Notes: a model not told the origin generated them from the letters alone. A stretch of 64,000 nt of DNA from JAEUQQ01 sp963697285 (GCA_963697285.1 CAVONI010000001.1:62001-126000); one strand, 5' to 3'. Counted from the stretch's first letter, positions 14,423 through 25,145 are shown. Numbers and translations are program-made.

Positions 14423-16543
14423 GTGCGAGACAGGATCTTCTTGGCCGCCTGCTGTGCGGCGCTGGTGCTCACCGTCTCCCTCGCGCTGCGCTCGGGGGTC
14501 AACGAAGACGACAGCTACCAGAACGAGTACTCCACCAGGCTGGTGTCGTACTACCTGACCGGGGGCGCCGACACGGCCGCGTTGCACGTCCCGAAGGGCA
14601 ACCTCCACTACTACGGCGGCTTCTTCGAACTGGTCACGGGCCTCACCAACCACGCCCTCGGCCACACGCCGTCAGACGCGCGCCATCACGACGTGCGTCA
14701 CGTCTTCAACGCCATCCTCGGGGTCGTCGCCATGGTGTTCGCCGCGCTCTTCGCCGGCGAGATCGGTGGACGGCGCGCGGCGATGCTGACCCTGGTCTTC
14801 CTGGTGCTGTCGCCGGGCTTCCTGGGGCACTCGCTGATGAACCCCAAGGACATCCCGTTCGCTGCCGGGTACGTCGTGTCGCTGTACTGCATGCTGCAGT
14901 TCATCACGGAGATGCCGCGGCCGCGGCTGCGCACCTCGGTGGGCCTGGCGCTCGGCATCGGCATGGCCCTGGGAACCCGCGTGATCGGCGTGATCCTGCC
15001 GGCGTATCTCGTGCTGTTCGTGGCGCTCGACCTGGTGCTCAAGCGACGTCAACATGCCGGGCCGTACCCGCTGCCGACACGCTACCTGCTCCACGTCGTG
15101 GGAATCATCCTGGCAGGCTACGTCGTGGCGTTGCTGTTCTGGCCGTTCGCCCTGCAGGCGCCGCTCCGGCACACCCTGGAAGCGCTGAACGGCCTGACCA
15201 ACCTGAACGTGTCGATCCGGGCCCTGTTCAAGGGCGCCAACATACCGGCCAACCTGGTGTCGTGGGACTACCTTCCCCAGTGGATCGGGCGCACGGCGCC
15301 CTTGTTCACGCTGGTCGGTGTCGCGGGCTTCGTCTTCCTGGGAAGGCGTCTGACGCGCTACCCGATGCTGCCCGTGTTCATGGCGGCGTTCGCGACCGCC
15401 TTCCCGCTGCTCTATGCGACGGCGCGCGGCCCGGCCGGCTACGACGGCTGGAGGCACCTGCTGTTCGCGTATCCGACAATGGTGGTGCTCGCGGCGATCT
15501 TCTGGTCGGCGCTGGCCGACGGGGCCACGTCCACCAGGAACAGGGTCGCCGTGTACGCCGTGCTCGGATGCCTCGCCATCGAGCCCGCTTATTTCATCGC
15601 GTCGAACAGCCGATTCCCCTATGTGTACTTCAATCCCCTCGCAGGCGGCACCAGGGGAGCCGTCGGACAGTTCGAGATGGACTACTGGGGCCTCAGCATC
15701 CGGCCCGCGCTCGAATGGATGGAGGCCGAGGGCCTGATCGGCCCCAACATGCAGGAGCCGGTGACCATCGCCACGACCTTCTCCTACGCGACCCGCGCCT
15801 ACGTGGAGGGGAAGTATCGAGGCAAGGTCCGGGTGCGCTACGTCCGGTACTACGAGCGTTACGGCGAGCCGTGGGACTACGGCATCTTCCCGTCCCGGTT
15901 CATCCAGGGGGCTCACCTCCGCAGCGGCTCCTGGCCCAACTCGCGCTCCGTGCACACCGTGCAGGCTGCCGGAGCGCCCTTGCTCTCGATCGAGAAAGGC
16001 GGGGGACCGGTGTTCGGGGGGAAGCAGGCCCTCGGCAACGGCAACCTGCCGGCGGCCACGGCGGCATTCCGGGCAGAAACGTCGGCCCATCCGGACAACG
16101 AACTCGCCTGGCTCGAGCTTTCCGCGAGCCTCGCTTCCGGGGGACAATACGACGAGGCGCTCGGCGCGGTTGACCGGATGCTCACCGTCGCGCCGGATCA
16201 TCCTGCCGGGCTGCTGCAGAGGGCAAGGCTGGCCCTGCTCGCGGGAAACGAAGACTTCGCCGAGAAGGACCTGCGGCGCTCGATCCTGTTGCAGGAGAAC
16301 GCCGGCGCGCACTATTTCCTTGCGGTGATCCTGATCCGTCGCGGAGACGCCGCCGACGCCCTGGCGCACCTTCACCAGGCACTCGAGACCGCGCCGGCGT
16401 TCACGGACGCGTACGAGCTGGCCGCGCGCATCTACGAACAGACGGGAGACGCCGCGCAAGCGGCCCGCATGCGATCGGCCGCGGCGCGTGCGATGGGTGC
16501 GGCGGGTGCGGCGGCCCCCACGGAGAAAGCAGAACGACCATGA
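14423..16543 (+). CDS. Multi-pass membrane glycosyltransferase (ArnT/PMT-like) with C-terminal TPR domain
   Basis: 706 aa. The first about 500 residues are a multi-pass GT-C-type membrane enzyme: an N-terminal helix, then an acidic NEDDSYQNEYSTR loop in the place of the catalytic Asp of lipid-linked sugar transferases, and about ten hydrophobic helices (for example VFNAILGVVAMVFAALFAGE). The last about 150 residues are tetratricopeptide-like (AWLELSASLASGGQYDEALGAVDR, AHYFLAVILIRRGDAADALAHL). The GTG at 14423 is the first plausible start; an earlier in-frame codon lies inside the terminator hairpin. The stop overlaps the next gene's ATG (ATGA). Likely transfers a sugar from a polyprenyl-phosphate donor at the periplasmic face; acceptor unknown. 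Confidence 0.8.
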   Translation: MRDRIFLAACCAALVLTVSLALRSGVNEDDSYQNEYSTRLVSYYLTGGADTAALHVPKGNLHYYGGFFELVTGLTNHALGHTPSDARHHDVRHVFNAILGVVAMVFAALFAGEIGGRRAAMLTLVFLVLSPGFLGHSLMNPKDIPFAAGYVVSLYCMLQFITEMPRPRLRTSVGLALGIGMALGTRVIGVILPAYLVLFVALDLVLKRRQHAGPYPLPTRYLLHVVGIILAGYVVALLFWPFALQAPLRHTLEALNGLTNLNVSIRALFKGANIPANLVSWDYLPQWIGRTAPLFTLVGVAGFVFLGRRLTRYPMLPVFMAAFATAFPLLYATARGPAGYDGWRHLLFAYPTMVVLAAIFWSALADGATSTRNRVAVYAVLGCLAIEPAYFIASNSRFPYVYFNPLAGGTRGAVGQFEMDYWGLSIRPALEWMEAEGLIGPNMQEPVTIATTFSYATRAYVEGKYRGKVRVRYVRYYERYGEPWDYGIFPSRFIQGAHLRSGSWPNSRSVHTVQAAGAPLLSIEKGGGPVFGGKQALGNGNLPAATAAFRAETSAHPDNELAWLELSASLASGGQYDEALGAVDRMLTVAPDHPAGLLQRARLALLAGNEDFAEKDLRRSILLQENAGAHYFLAVILIRRGDAADALAHLHQALETAPAFTDAYELAARIYEQTGDAAQAARMRSAAARAMGAAGAAAPTEKAERP

Positions 16544-17475
16544 AGATCCTCGTCATCGGAGCCGGTTTCATCGCCAGCCACGTCGTCCCTCTCCTGCGCG
16601 ACATGGGACATTCGGTCACCGTCTTCGACCGACACGGGCCGGCGGGGGCCTCCCTGGACGGCTCGTGGGACGCGGGCTGCCGCGTCATCACGGGTGACGT
16701 GTGCGACCGCGCCCAGGTCGAGCGCGAGGTCAGGGCGCACGACGGCGTCATCCACCTGGCTGGCCTCCTGGGCACGTCCGAGACCATCGACGACCCGTTT
16801 CCCTCGGTCAGGGTCAACATCGAGGGGACGCTCAACGTGCTCGAAGCGTGCAAGCCGCCGCATGCGAACGCCCAGGCGCCGCGAGCCGTCGTCACGACGC
16901 TCGGCAATCACATCATGCAGAACACCTACTCCATCACCAAGAGCTGCGCGGAGCGCTTTGCACTCATGTACAACCGCGAACTCGGCACCCGGGCCGCCGT
17001 GGTGCGGGCCTATAACGCCTATGGAGAGCGGCAGAAGCGGCACCCGGTACGCAAGCTGATCCCCTACTGCATCGCGTCGGCGCTCGAAGGGCGACCCATC
17101 GAGGTCTATGGCACGGGTGAGCAGGAGATCGACCTCGTCTCTGCGCGCGACGTGGCCGCCGTGCTCGTGCGCGCCCTGCTGCATCCGCACGACGCGTACG
17201 ACTCGGTGCTCGACGCGGGAACCGGCCAGCCCGTCACCGTCAACGAAGTGGCCCGCTTCGTGAACGACACGCTCGGTAACAGGGCCGGGATCAGGCATGT
17301 GCCGATGCGCCCCGGCGAGCTGGCGATGAGCGTGATCGTGGCCGACCCGTCCACCCTGGAGCCTCTCGGAATGAGCGCGGCAGACTTCACGCCGTGGCAG
17401 GAGGGCCTCGTCGGCACCATCGAGTGGTACCGGACCCACCCCGAGATCCTGGATCTCGTTCCCCTGTCGAGCTAA
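16540..17475 (+). CDS. NAD-dependent epimerase/dehydratase (extended SDR)
   Basis: 311 aa. The Rossmann nucleotide-binding loop at the N-terminus reads LVIGAGFIASH; the third Gly of the usual GxxGxxG is Ala/Ser here. The catalytic Tyr-Lys pair is in NTYSITKSCAERF, and RAYNAYGERQ is the strand and loop after it. Closest in layout to UDP-glucose 4-epimerase or dTDP-glucose dehydratase-like enzymes that prepare nucleotide sugars. The start overlaps the upstream membrane glycosyltransferase by four bases, so the two are translationally coupled, pointing to supply of a modified sugar for the same glycan. Substrate not assignable. Confidence 0.88.
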   Translation: MKILVIGAGFIASHVVPLLRDMGHSVTVFDRHGPAGASLDGSWDAGCRVITGDVCDRAQVEREVRAHDGVIHLAGLLGTSETIDDPFPSVRVNIEGTLNVLEACKPPHANAQAPRAVVTTLGNHIMQNTYSITKSCAERFALMYNRELGTRAAVVRAYNAYGERQKRHPVRKLIPYCIASALEGRPIEVYGTGEQEIDLVSARDVAAVLVRALLHPHDAYDSVLDAGTGQPVTVNEVARFVNDTLGNRAGIRHVPMRPGELAMSVIVADPSTLEPLGMSAADFTPWQEGLVGTIEWYRTHPEILDLVPLSS

Positions 17476-17481
17476 TGGTTC

Positions 17482-17503
17482 CCCGGTCGTGTCAACGGCC
17501 GGG
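17482..17503. terminator. Hairpin between convergent epimerase and methyltransferase genes
   Basis: CCCGGTCG (17482-17489) pairs with CGGCCGGG (17496-17503) with one G-U wobble and a 6-nt loop. It overlaps the methyltransferase stop codon and could terminate transcription from both sides. Confidence 0.5.
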
Positions 17504-18109
17504 CGTCGCCGCCAGGTGGTATCCGACGTAGCGCACCCATCCGAGCCTGGTCTCGACGAACTCGCGTCGGCGGATCTCGAGGCCGCATTGCCGGAACAGC
17601 GCGTCGTACCCCTCGGGCTCACGCACGTGTGTGCCGCGATCCAGCCTGCTGAAGACGTTGTTGAGCCATCGTCCCCGGAAGTAGCTGACGTCCATCGTGA
17701 CCAGCCGCGGCGGCGTCTCCTGGTCGCGCAGCAGGCGATCCACGAGCGATCTGAAGTCGTCATCGGAGAGATGGTGGACCAGCCCCATCATGAGCACGAC
17801 ATCCGGACGATGGTCGCGGAAGGCCTGGTCCCAGTCGTCTCCCTGGATGAACCGGATCCCGTCGCGCTCGAAGCGCGCCGCGCGCGCGAGGGCGGCGCCA
17901 TCGAGATCCGCGCCGAGGTAGCTCGCGCACCTGAGGTGCTCGACGAGGCTCGCCGTGCCGCAGCCGAGATCGAACACGCGATCCGTCTTGCTCACGTCGC
18001 AGAACCGGGCGAGCCCCGCGATGTCGATGCCGCCCACCGCCAGCGGGCGGAGCACGTCGTACACCCAGGGGTTCGCGAGGAACCTATTCTTCGAGGCGAG
18101 AACGTCCAT
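17492..18109 (-). CDS. Class I SAM-dependent methyltransferase
   Basis: 205 aa. Motif I is clear at about residues 45-52 (VFDLGCGTASL), followed by ADLDGAALARAARF with the SAM-ribose acidic residue and DVVLMMGLVHHL as motif III/IV. The small size and VGGIDIAGL N-terminal segment fit sugar- or lipid-modifying methyltransferases of glycan clusters. The first 26 bp overlap the end of the upstream dolichyl-phosphate glucosyltransferase-like gene, so it is the last gene of a minus-strand operon. Acceptor unknown. Confidence 0.87.
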   Translation of the reverse strand: MDVLASKNRFLANPWVYDVLRPLAVGGIDIAGLARFCDVSKTDRVFDLGCGTASLVEHLRCASYLGADLDGAALARAARFERDGIRFIQGDDWDQAFRDHRPDVVLMMGLVHHLSDDDFRSLVDRLLRDQETPPRLVTMDVSYFRGRWLNNVFSRLDRGTHVREPEGYDALFRQCGLEIRRREFVETRLGWVRYVGYHLAATPGR

Positions 18110-18848
18110 GCTGCGGCAGTCCTGTGCGGAGATCCCGCGGCAGGCGCCGCGCTTTCATCCGCAGAATCTCCCGGAAGAGTTCCCGGGCCGACGACCCCAG
18201 GACCACCCGGCTGTCGAGGTCGTCGGTCCATTCCACCGGGAGCTCGAGAACCCTGAACCCGTTTCTCTCGGCCAGGATGAGCAACTCGGCGTCGAAGAAC
18301 CAGCCATCGCCGTGTACGTGCGGGAGCAGCACCCGGGCCACGTCCCGTCGCATGGCCTTGAACCCGCACTGGGTGTCGGTGAACCGTGTTCGGAACACCA
18401 TGCGGATCAGCCGGTTGTAGGCACGCGACAGCTGCTCGCGCTTGAAGCTCCGCACCACGCGGGAGGCCGGCAGCAGCCTCGAGGCCACGCTCATGTCGTA
18501 GACCGTGCGGACGCTCTCGACCAGCATCGGGAAGTAGCGCAGGTCGGTGGAGAGGTCCACGTCCATGTAGCTCACGATGTCGGCCGTGCTCTGGTTCCAG
18601 GCCTCGCGCACCGCGACGCCGCGCCCTTTCCTCGACAGGTTCAGCACGCTGACGCGCGCATCCGTCGAACTCAGGGATTCCCCGATCTCGCGCGTGCGGT
18701 CCGTGGACTGGTTGTTGGCGATCACGATCCGCCAGCGGTGCGGGAGTTCCCCATCGAGAAACGCCGTGAGACGACGCACCGTCGCCGCGAGCACCCGCTC
18801 CTCGTTGTAGACGGGGATGACGACATCGACCATCACGGTGTCACGCAT
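18084..18848 (-). CDS. GT2 family glycosyltransferase (dolichyl-phosphate glucosyltransferase/DPM-like)
   Basis: 254 aa, GT-A fold. The N-terminal VDVVIPVYNEERVL binds the nucleotide; NNQSTDRTREIGESL and SYMDVDLSTDL contain the DxD-type metal site; FTDTQCGFKAMRRDVA is the signature of dolichyl-phosphate beta-glucosyltransferase and DPM-like enzymes that charge a polyprenyl phosphate with a hexose. No C-terminal transmembrane helices. It sits 13 bp after the upstream GT2 stop and overlaps the methyltransferase start. It probably makes a lipid-linked sugar donor for the GT-C enzymes encoded nearby. Confidence 0.88.
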   Translation of the reverse strand: MRDTVMVDVVIPVYNEERVLAATVRRLTAFLDGELPHRWRIVIANNQSTDRTREIGESLSSTDARVSVLNLSRKGRGVAVREAWNQSTADIVSYMDVDLSTDLRYFPMLVESVRTVYDMSVASRLLPASRVVRSFKREQLSRAYNRLIRMVFRTRFTDTQCGFKAMRRDVARVLLPHVHGDGWFFDAELLILAERNGFRVLELPVEWTDDLDSRVVLGSSARELFREILRMKARRLPRDLRTGLPQHGRSRLEE

Positions 18849-18861
18849 ATCGGCGGGCGCC

Positions 18862-19905
18862 CTACAGCCCCAATGCGACGCAGGTCTTGCGGCCGCGCAC
18901 GAAATACTGCCACACCACGCTCCCGCGGTACATGCGCGCCATCACGTGCGCGTCAGACACCACGCGCACCGCCTGTGCGCGGCGGCGGCCGGCCCTGACC
19001 GACGCGCCCTCGGTCGCCACGGCCCACAGCGCCTTCAGGATGCCCTGCGTCTGGTGCAGGTCGCCGCGCGCCAGGAAGTACGCCGCGGCCCCCAGCTCCA
19101 GGCCAATCCGGGCTGGCATCACCCACAGCAGCGTGGGCCAGGCGCAGTTCTTCAGCAGCATCACCATGCCGTTGCGATGGTTGAGGAAGATCTTGTGCGG
19201 GTGTTCCGGCGGCAGCGTCGTCCCGGCGTTGTGCTGCACGACGGCCTGTGGACAGAAGAGCACGCGCAGGCCGGCCAGGTGAAACCGCCAGTTCAAATCG
19301 ATCTCCTCCATGTGGGCAAAGAACGACTCGTCGAGCTCGCCCACACTCTGCCACGCCTCGCGGCGCAGCAGGCAGCAGGTGCCGCTGGCCCAGAACACCT
19401 CGTTCACGGCGTCGTACTGGCCGGTGTCGGCCTCACAGGTGTAGAAGATCCGCCCGCGCGCGAAGGGAATGCCGAGCACGTCGATCAGGCCGCCTGCGGC
19501 CGCGGCGTAGTCGAAATGATCGGGTTGATCGATGGAGCGCACCTTGGGCTGCACCGCAGCGACGCGCGGGTCGCCCTCGGCCAGCGCCACCAGCGGCTCG
19601 AGCCAGCACGGCGACACCACGGCATCATTGTTCAGGAGCGCGACGTAGCGGCCGCGCGCCTCGAGCACGCCGGCGTTGCAGCCGCCCGCGAAGCCACGGT
19701 TCTCGGCGAGTCGAATCAGGCGCAGCCGCGGGCTCGCAAATCGTTCGGCCGCCGCCACCGCGCTGCCGTCGTGCGACGCGTTGTCAACCAGCAGGATCTC
19801 CAGGGCGGGATACGTGCTGGCGTGCAGCGCGGCCAGGCAGCGATCGAGAATCTCCGGGCCGTTGAAGTGGGGGATGACGACCGACACCAGCGGCGTGTCG
19901 CTCAT
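18862..19905 (-). CDS. GT2 family glycosyltransferase (rhamnosyltransferase-like)
   Basis: 347 aa. The GT-A domain starts VSVVIPHFNGPEILDRCL; LLVDNASHDGS and YVALLNNDAVVSP give the NND metal-binding region; VNEVFWASGTCCLLRREAW and FAHMEEIDLNWRFHLAG (the ED-x-D catalytic loop) are typical of WcaA/RfbN-like rhamnosyltransferases. The C-terminal 100 residues contain hydrophobic segments and basic stretches that may anchor it to the membrane. Start ATG 19905 overlaps the stop of the DUF2723 gene (ATGA). Predicted to build the repeat unit of a surface polysaccharide in the cytoplasm. Confidence 0.9.
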   Translation of the reverse strand: MSDTPLVSVVIPHFNGPEILDRCLAALHASTYPALEILLVDNASHDGSAVAAAERFASPRLRLIRLAENRGFAGGCNAGVLEARGRYVALLNNDAVVSPCWLEPLVALAEGDPRVAAVQPKVRSIDQPDHFDYAAAAGGLIDVLGIPFARGRIFYTCEADTGQYDAVNEVFWASGTCCLLRREAWQSVGELDESFFAHMEEIDLNWRFHLAGLRVLFCPQAVVQHNAGTTLPPEHPHKIFLNHRNGMVMLLKNCAWPTLLWVMPARIGLELGAAAYFLARGDLHQTQGILKALWAVATEGASVRAGRRRAQAVRVVSDAHVMARMYRGSVVWQYFVRGRKTCVALGL

Positions 19906-22843
19906 CGGGTGCCGCTGCCGCCACCCAGCCTGCGGTGCAGCCAGGCCGAGACCGATTCGATCCCGACCGACGACCCCAGCAGCTTCTCGCGAGCGTTCAA
20001 GACCGACCGCGGGTCGATGGCGGCTGCGCCCGGACGCGAGAGCACCGCGGTGGCGAGCGCGTCGGCAGCGGCGCGCTCGCCCAGCGGATCCCACAGCAGC
20101 GAGGCCATGGTCATCGTGTCGTGGGGCGACAGGGTGTACCTGCGCACCATGCCGTGCACGCGGCGCGACAGGGCGGCCCGATCGCCGGTGAGCCACTCGA
20201 GCCGCGCGACGCGCAGGTCGTCGGTCACCGATTGCAGCGGCAGACGGGCCTCGGGCATGCGCTCGTCCATCTGTCGCAGCGTCACGGCGGCCTGCGCGGC
20301 ATCGCCCATGGCGATGTCGCTCTCGGCCAGCAGCAGGAAGGCCGAGCGAAACCACGAGGCGACGCCCGCTGCCTCGGGGTTGGCCGCGGCCTCCGGGTGC
20401 GCGAACGCCTCGTAGCGATAGCGTTGCACGACAGCCTGTCGCAGCAGCTCGCGATCGATCATCCGCCACCCCTCCTGCGTCGGCAGCAGCCGCGGACGCG
20501 AGTCCCCTCCGTTCCGCAGCAGGGGCGTCAGCCCCATGTACCTCAGTTGGTAGGCGACCGCGGGGCTCAGGTAGACCGGGCGTCGAAACGCGTTCGCCGA
20601 GAGGAGGTGGAGCACGATCTGGTCGCGCGGCAGCAGCAGGGCATCCGCCCCGGCGGAGCCGACCTCGAGTGTCACGGCGCCCTGCCCGCCGCCTGGCTCT
20701 CCGGGCGGAGTGGCTGGTTGGGACGCGGCGTCCGGAGCGCCGACGGGACGCAACGCGGCGGACGGATCCACCGGGATGGCCACGGGCCGCGGGCGGAGCC
20801 ACCGCAGCGCGGTGAGGGCGTCGATCTGCGCGTCGGTCAAGGCAATGGGACTGCCGGGTTGACGCGTGAGCTGCTTGACGTACCAGGGGCCGTTCAGCAG
20901 TTCCAGGTTGATCACCTGCACGTCACGCCGCACGCCGTAGACGATCTGCAGCGCCCACAGCGGATAGGTCTCGTTGTCGGCGAGGCTGAGCAGGATCGCG
21001 TCGGGCGCGCAGGTCGCCAGCAGGTTGTGCGCGACGTCGTACCCCAGGCTGTCGCGGCTGCGGTCGTGCGTCCCGTGACCGAACGCCAGCATCCGCCCGG
21101 GTACCAGGACCATCGCGACCGCGCACGTCACCGCCGCACCCGTTGCCGCGGCCCGGCTGCGGCCCGTCCGCGACACCGCCGCCAGCCCCCTGCCCGCCCC
21201 TTCGGCGAGCGCCGCCGTTCCCAAGCCCAATCCAGAGCGCGAACGCCATGAACGAGCCGGTGTACGAGTAGTCGCGCTCGCGCACCTGGGGATCCTCCTG
21301 GTTGATGTACAGGATGACCATCAGGCTCAGCATCAGGAAGAGCGCCAGGATCGCGCTCGCGGTGCGCCAGTCGAAGCGGAAGTGCGCAACCATCCCGACC
21401 AGTCCGAGCAGCAGGGGAAGCGCCCAGAGCCCGCGCATCGACACCAGCGTCGACAAGCGGCCATCCGGGCCACGCACGTCGTCTTTCCCGATGAACTGCC
21501 AGGCGAAGTACCGCACGTACATCTTCTTGATCTGGTAGTCCCACAGCGGCGCCCGCCGGTCGGTGATCGACCACTGCCCGTACTGCTCCCGCGCCATGTA
21601 GGTGCTGAAGCGCGCGAACGTCTGCGGGTCGCCCTGATCGATGGGCGGGTCGAGCGTCGAACGGACCACCGCCGTCGCATAGGTCGAGTACCCGAGCAGA
21701 CACGAGCACGACGCTGAGCGCGATCACGCCGCGCGCACGGCCGCCGGCGCGGACGACCGCTGCCGCCGCCAGGGGGACGCCGCACACGAGCAGCAGCAGG
21801 CCGGTCAGCTCGAGCCTGTTCAACAGCCAGGGCACGCCCTGCACCACGCCCGGATACACGAAGGCGACGCCGAGAAGCCCCGCGGCCACCTGCCACGCGA
21901 ATCGCGCGGGCGTCAGGCGCTCCTGCCCGAGGATCAGGATCAGCAGCATGGCCGGCAGCGCCAGCGCGTGCAGCACGTGCACGCCCAGCGCGAGCCCGGT
22001 GACGTAGGCCGCCAGCAGCAGCAGCCGGTCGGCGCCGGGGTCGTGCCGCCGCGGCACCCAGCGCAGGAGCAGCCAGAGCACCAGCACCGTGAAGAACAGG
22101 TACGGCGCGTACACCTCGGCCTCGAGCGCGTTCGCCCACTGCGCGTCGCTGAAGGCCAGCGCCAGCGCGCCGACCGCCGCCCCGCCCCAGCGCGCGATGC
22201 GTGTGGCCGCGGCCGCGGTCCGCTCGGGCGAATGCTGCCGTTGCTGCGCCCGCTGGATCAGCTCGCCCAGCACCAGCGCCACCATGACGGCCGTGGCCGT
22301 CGCGAACACCACCGACAGGTGATTGACCCGCGCGGCCACATCGAGCGGGAACGGCATCAGCGTCGCGAGGCGGCCCCACAGCACGAACAACGGCGCACCC
22401 GGCGGATGGGTGATCCCGAGGACGCGCGATGCCGCCACCAGTTCCCCGCTGTCCCACAGCGTGAGCGTGGGGGCGGCGGTGGTCGTGTAGATGGCAAAGG
22501 CGCAGAGGCCCACCAGCGTGGCCGTCCAGGCGCCTGGGTCGCGCACGATCGCCCGCCAGTCGCGCGGCCACAGCGCGCGTGGCCCCGCCAGCGGATCCAC
22601 GACCACCGCGAGGGGCAGCACGACGCAGTACGCGGCGACCAGCAGCAGCGGCGCCAGGGTCAGCGAGAGCGTCGAGTCGTAGGGTCCCTGGCCCAGTGCC
22701 AGGTAGCCTGCGGCGAGCATCGCCAGCCCGACGGATGCCAGGGCGTAGTTCCACCACCCCAGCAGGGCGGCGGGCTGCGCCACGGCGACTGCTCGGTGCC
22801 TCGTCGGGCGCGTCGGCGGGGCGGAAGGCTCTGCTGCGGGCAC
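19902..22843 (-). pseudogene. DUF2723 multi-pass membrane protein (protein O-mannosyltransferase-like), two frameshifts
   Basis: If the frames are joined, about 980 aa. The N-terminal about 370 aa have the DUF2723 hallmark DSGELVAASRVLGITHPPG and many transmembrane helices. The middle piece (FARFSTYMAREQYGQWSI..., VRERDYSYTGSFMAFALWIGLG) and the C-terminal piece (ALAEGAGRGLAAV..., NLLATCAPDAILLSLADNETYPLWALQ) lie in different frames. Break 1 is at about 21695-21708. Break 2 is at about 21218-21223, where removing one A from GGGAACGG restores the family sequence. Both look like single-base indels. DUF2723 proteins resemble GT-C/PMT enzymes. It is the first gene of the minus-strand glycan operon and overlaps the next by four bases. 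Confidence 0.78.
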
Positions 22844-22946
22844 TTGACGCAGAGTTTACACTTTCCAAACTCGAGGTTGGGTGATCGACCTTTCGGCGTC
22901 GGCGGTCGATGCCAGGAACCGGCGCTGAAAGGCACAGGCGAGCCAT

Positions 22947-23961
22947 GTGTTTCGTCACCCCGGGCGTGCCAAATTGAAACCCGCACTGTCGATCGTCATC
23001 CCCCTGTTCAACGAAGCGGAATCGCTTCCCGAGCTGCATGCCAGCCTGAGCGAGGTGCTCGACCGGCTGCCGCAGCCCGCAGAGATGATTTTCGTCGACG
23101 ATGGCTCGACGGATGGCTCGATGGAGGCGATCCGCCGGCTGTCGGAGCGTGATCCGCGCGTGCGCGGCGTGCAGTTCCGGCGCAACTACGGCAAGTCGGC
23201 GGCGCTGGCCGCGGGGCTGGCGCGTGCCACCGGCACGTGCCTGATCACCCTCGACGCCGATCTGCAGGACGACCCCGCCGAGATTCCGCGGCTCCTGGAA
23301 AAGCTCGACGAGGGCTACGACCTCGTGTCCGGATGGAAGCGCGGGCGCGCCGATCCCTTCCTCAAGCGGGCTGCCTCGAGAATCTTCAACCGCGTCACGC
23401 GCTCGCTCACCGGCGTGCGGCTGCACGACATCAACTGCGGCCTCAAGGCCTATCGGCGCGAGGTCACCGACTCCATCCGCCTCTACGGGCAGTTGCACCG
23501 TTTCCTGCCGGTGCTGGCGTTGAAAGAAGGGTTTCGCCTCGGCGAGATCGAGGTGAAGCACCATCCGCGCAAGTACGGCCGCAGCAAGTTCGGCCTGTCG
23601 CGCTTCACCGCCGGCTTCTTCGACCTGCTGACGGTGCTCTTCCTGACGTCGCTATACACGCCGCCCCCTGCATCTCTTCGGCATCGCCGGCGTGATGTCG
23701 GTCGTCCTCGGCGCCGCGATCAGCCTCTACCTGGTGTACCAGAAAGTGTTCCTGTCGGCGTACCTGAGCAACCGGCCGCTGCTCTTCCTGGGCATCCTCC
23801 TGGTGATCGTTGGCGTGCAGTCCATCTCGCTCGGCCTCATCGGCGAGATGATCGCGGCCAGCGCCGAGGCCAACCATCCCCGGCAGAGTTACGGCATCAG
23901 GAGCGAAGTCGGGTTTGCCGAACTGAAACCGTCATCCCGTGCAGTTCTGAACGACAGCTAG
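22947..23961 (+). pseudogene. GT2 family glycosyltransferase with C-terminal membrane helices (DPM1/GtrB-like), one frameshift
   Basis: About 338 aa with the frame restored. The GT-A domain reads LSIVIPLFNEAESLPELH, FVDDGSTDGSMEAI and LDADLQDDPAEIPRL, all diagnostic of DPM/GtrB-type polyprenyl-phosphate sugar synthases. Two C-terminal helices follow (VMSVVLGAAISLYLVYQ; PLLFLGILLVIVGVQSISLGL). The break is in the C-run at 23664-23668: with four C's instead of five the sequence reads YTPPLHLFGIAGVM without interruption. The start is probably the GTG at 22947 (a TTG at 22974 is possible); the ATG at 22945 is out of frame. It is divergent from the DUF2723 operon. An indel error is more likely than inactivation. 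Confidence 0.82.
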
Positions 23962-23964
23962 CCG

Positions 23965-25108
23965 ATGGGGCAGAGGCACAGCGGTCCGATCGTGTTGGTG
24001 GGCCCCGTCCATCCCCTGCGCGGCGGCATCGCGCAATTCACCACCCAGGTATACGAAGGACTCTGCCGCACGCGTCGCGTGGAGGTCGTCTCGTTCTCGC
24101 GGCAGTACCCGGGCTGGCTGTTTCCGGGCAGGACCCAGCTCGATGAGAGCCGTGCTGTGCAGACGGTCCCGGCGTCGAGGCTGATCGACTCCATCTCTCC
24201 GTGGAGTTGGTGGCGCACTGCGGCACATATCGAACGGCTGCAACCCAGCGCCGTGATCTTCATGCACTGGATGCCGTTCTTCGCCCCAGCATACGGCACC
24301 ATTGCACGACGATTGAAGGCACGCGCCGGCACACGCATCGTCTTCCTGTGCCACAACGTCTATCCGCATGAGCCCAGCCGGCTCGATCACGTGCTGACGC
24401 GCTATGGCATGCGCCACGTCGACGGGGTGCTGGCGTTGTCCGAATCCGTGGCGCGTGACGCCCGCAGCGTTCGCCCCGCACGCAGAGGTGCGCTGCGTGC
24501 CGCTCCCGGTGCCCACGATCTTCGCGCCGCTGCCCGCGGCGGCTGACGCACGCCGGACGTACGGAATACCACCCGATGAACTGGTGCTGCTCTTCTTCGG
24601 GCACGTCCGGGCGTACAAGGGCCTGCCGGTCCTGCTCCGCGCCATGCCGCAGATCCTGAGGCAGCGCGCGTGCCGATTGCTGATCGCCGGCGAGTTCTAT
24701 GAGCCACGCGAACGATACGACAGGCTGATCGCGCAGTTGGGTATCGGCGAGCGGGTGACGATCATCGATCGCTATCTGCCGAATGAAGAGGTGCCGGAGG
24801 TGTTTGCCGCCGCCGACCTGTGTGTGCTGCCGTATGTCAGCGCCACGCAGAGCGCCGTGGCCAAGGTCGCGTATGGCTTTGGCACGCCGGTCATCACCAC
24901 CGACGTCGGCGGCCTGGCAGAGGAAGTGATCGACGGCGAGACGGGATACATCGTGCCCCCACACGACCCCGACGCGATCGCCGCGGCCGTGGAGCGATTC
25001 TGCCTGGCACGCGCAGGGCATGATTTCGCAGGCGCCATCACGACGATCCGCACGCAGTTCTCGTGGGAGCCGCTGCTCGCGGCGCTGGAAGCGTTGATCG
25101 AGGCGTGA
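23965..25108 (+). pseudogene. GT4 family glycosyltransferase, one frameshift
   Basis: About 380 aa across two frames. The N-terminal half (GPIVLVGPVHPLRGGIAQFT, FLCHNVYPHEPSRLD) is the acceptor-side Rossmann domain. The C-terminal half (LVLLFFGHVRAYKGLPVLLRAM, ADLCVLPYVSATQSAVAKVAYGFGTPVI) carries the donor-binding ExFG-type region of GT4 enzymes. The break lies at about 24467-24471 between SESVARDA and FAPHAEV; dropping one base gives a smooth join. It starts 3 bp after the GT2 gene stop, so the two form an operon continuing into the YfhO-like gene. It transfers a sugar from a nucleotide donor; specificity unknown. Confidence 0.8.
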
Positions 25109-25145
25109 TGCGCCGCAGGACAGATAACTCCCGGAGTGATTTCCC

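Noticed and set aside
14672..16459. 595-codon minus-strand frame opposite the membrane glycosyltransferase
   Set aside because: Charged, repeat-like translation with no start context; the plus strand has clear membrane helices and TPRs.
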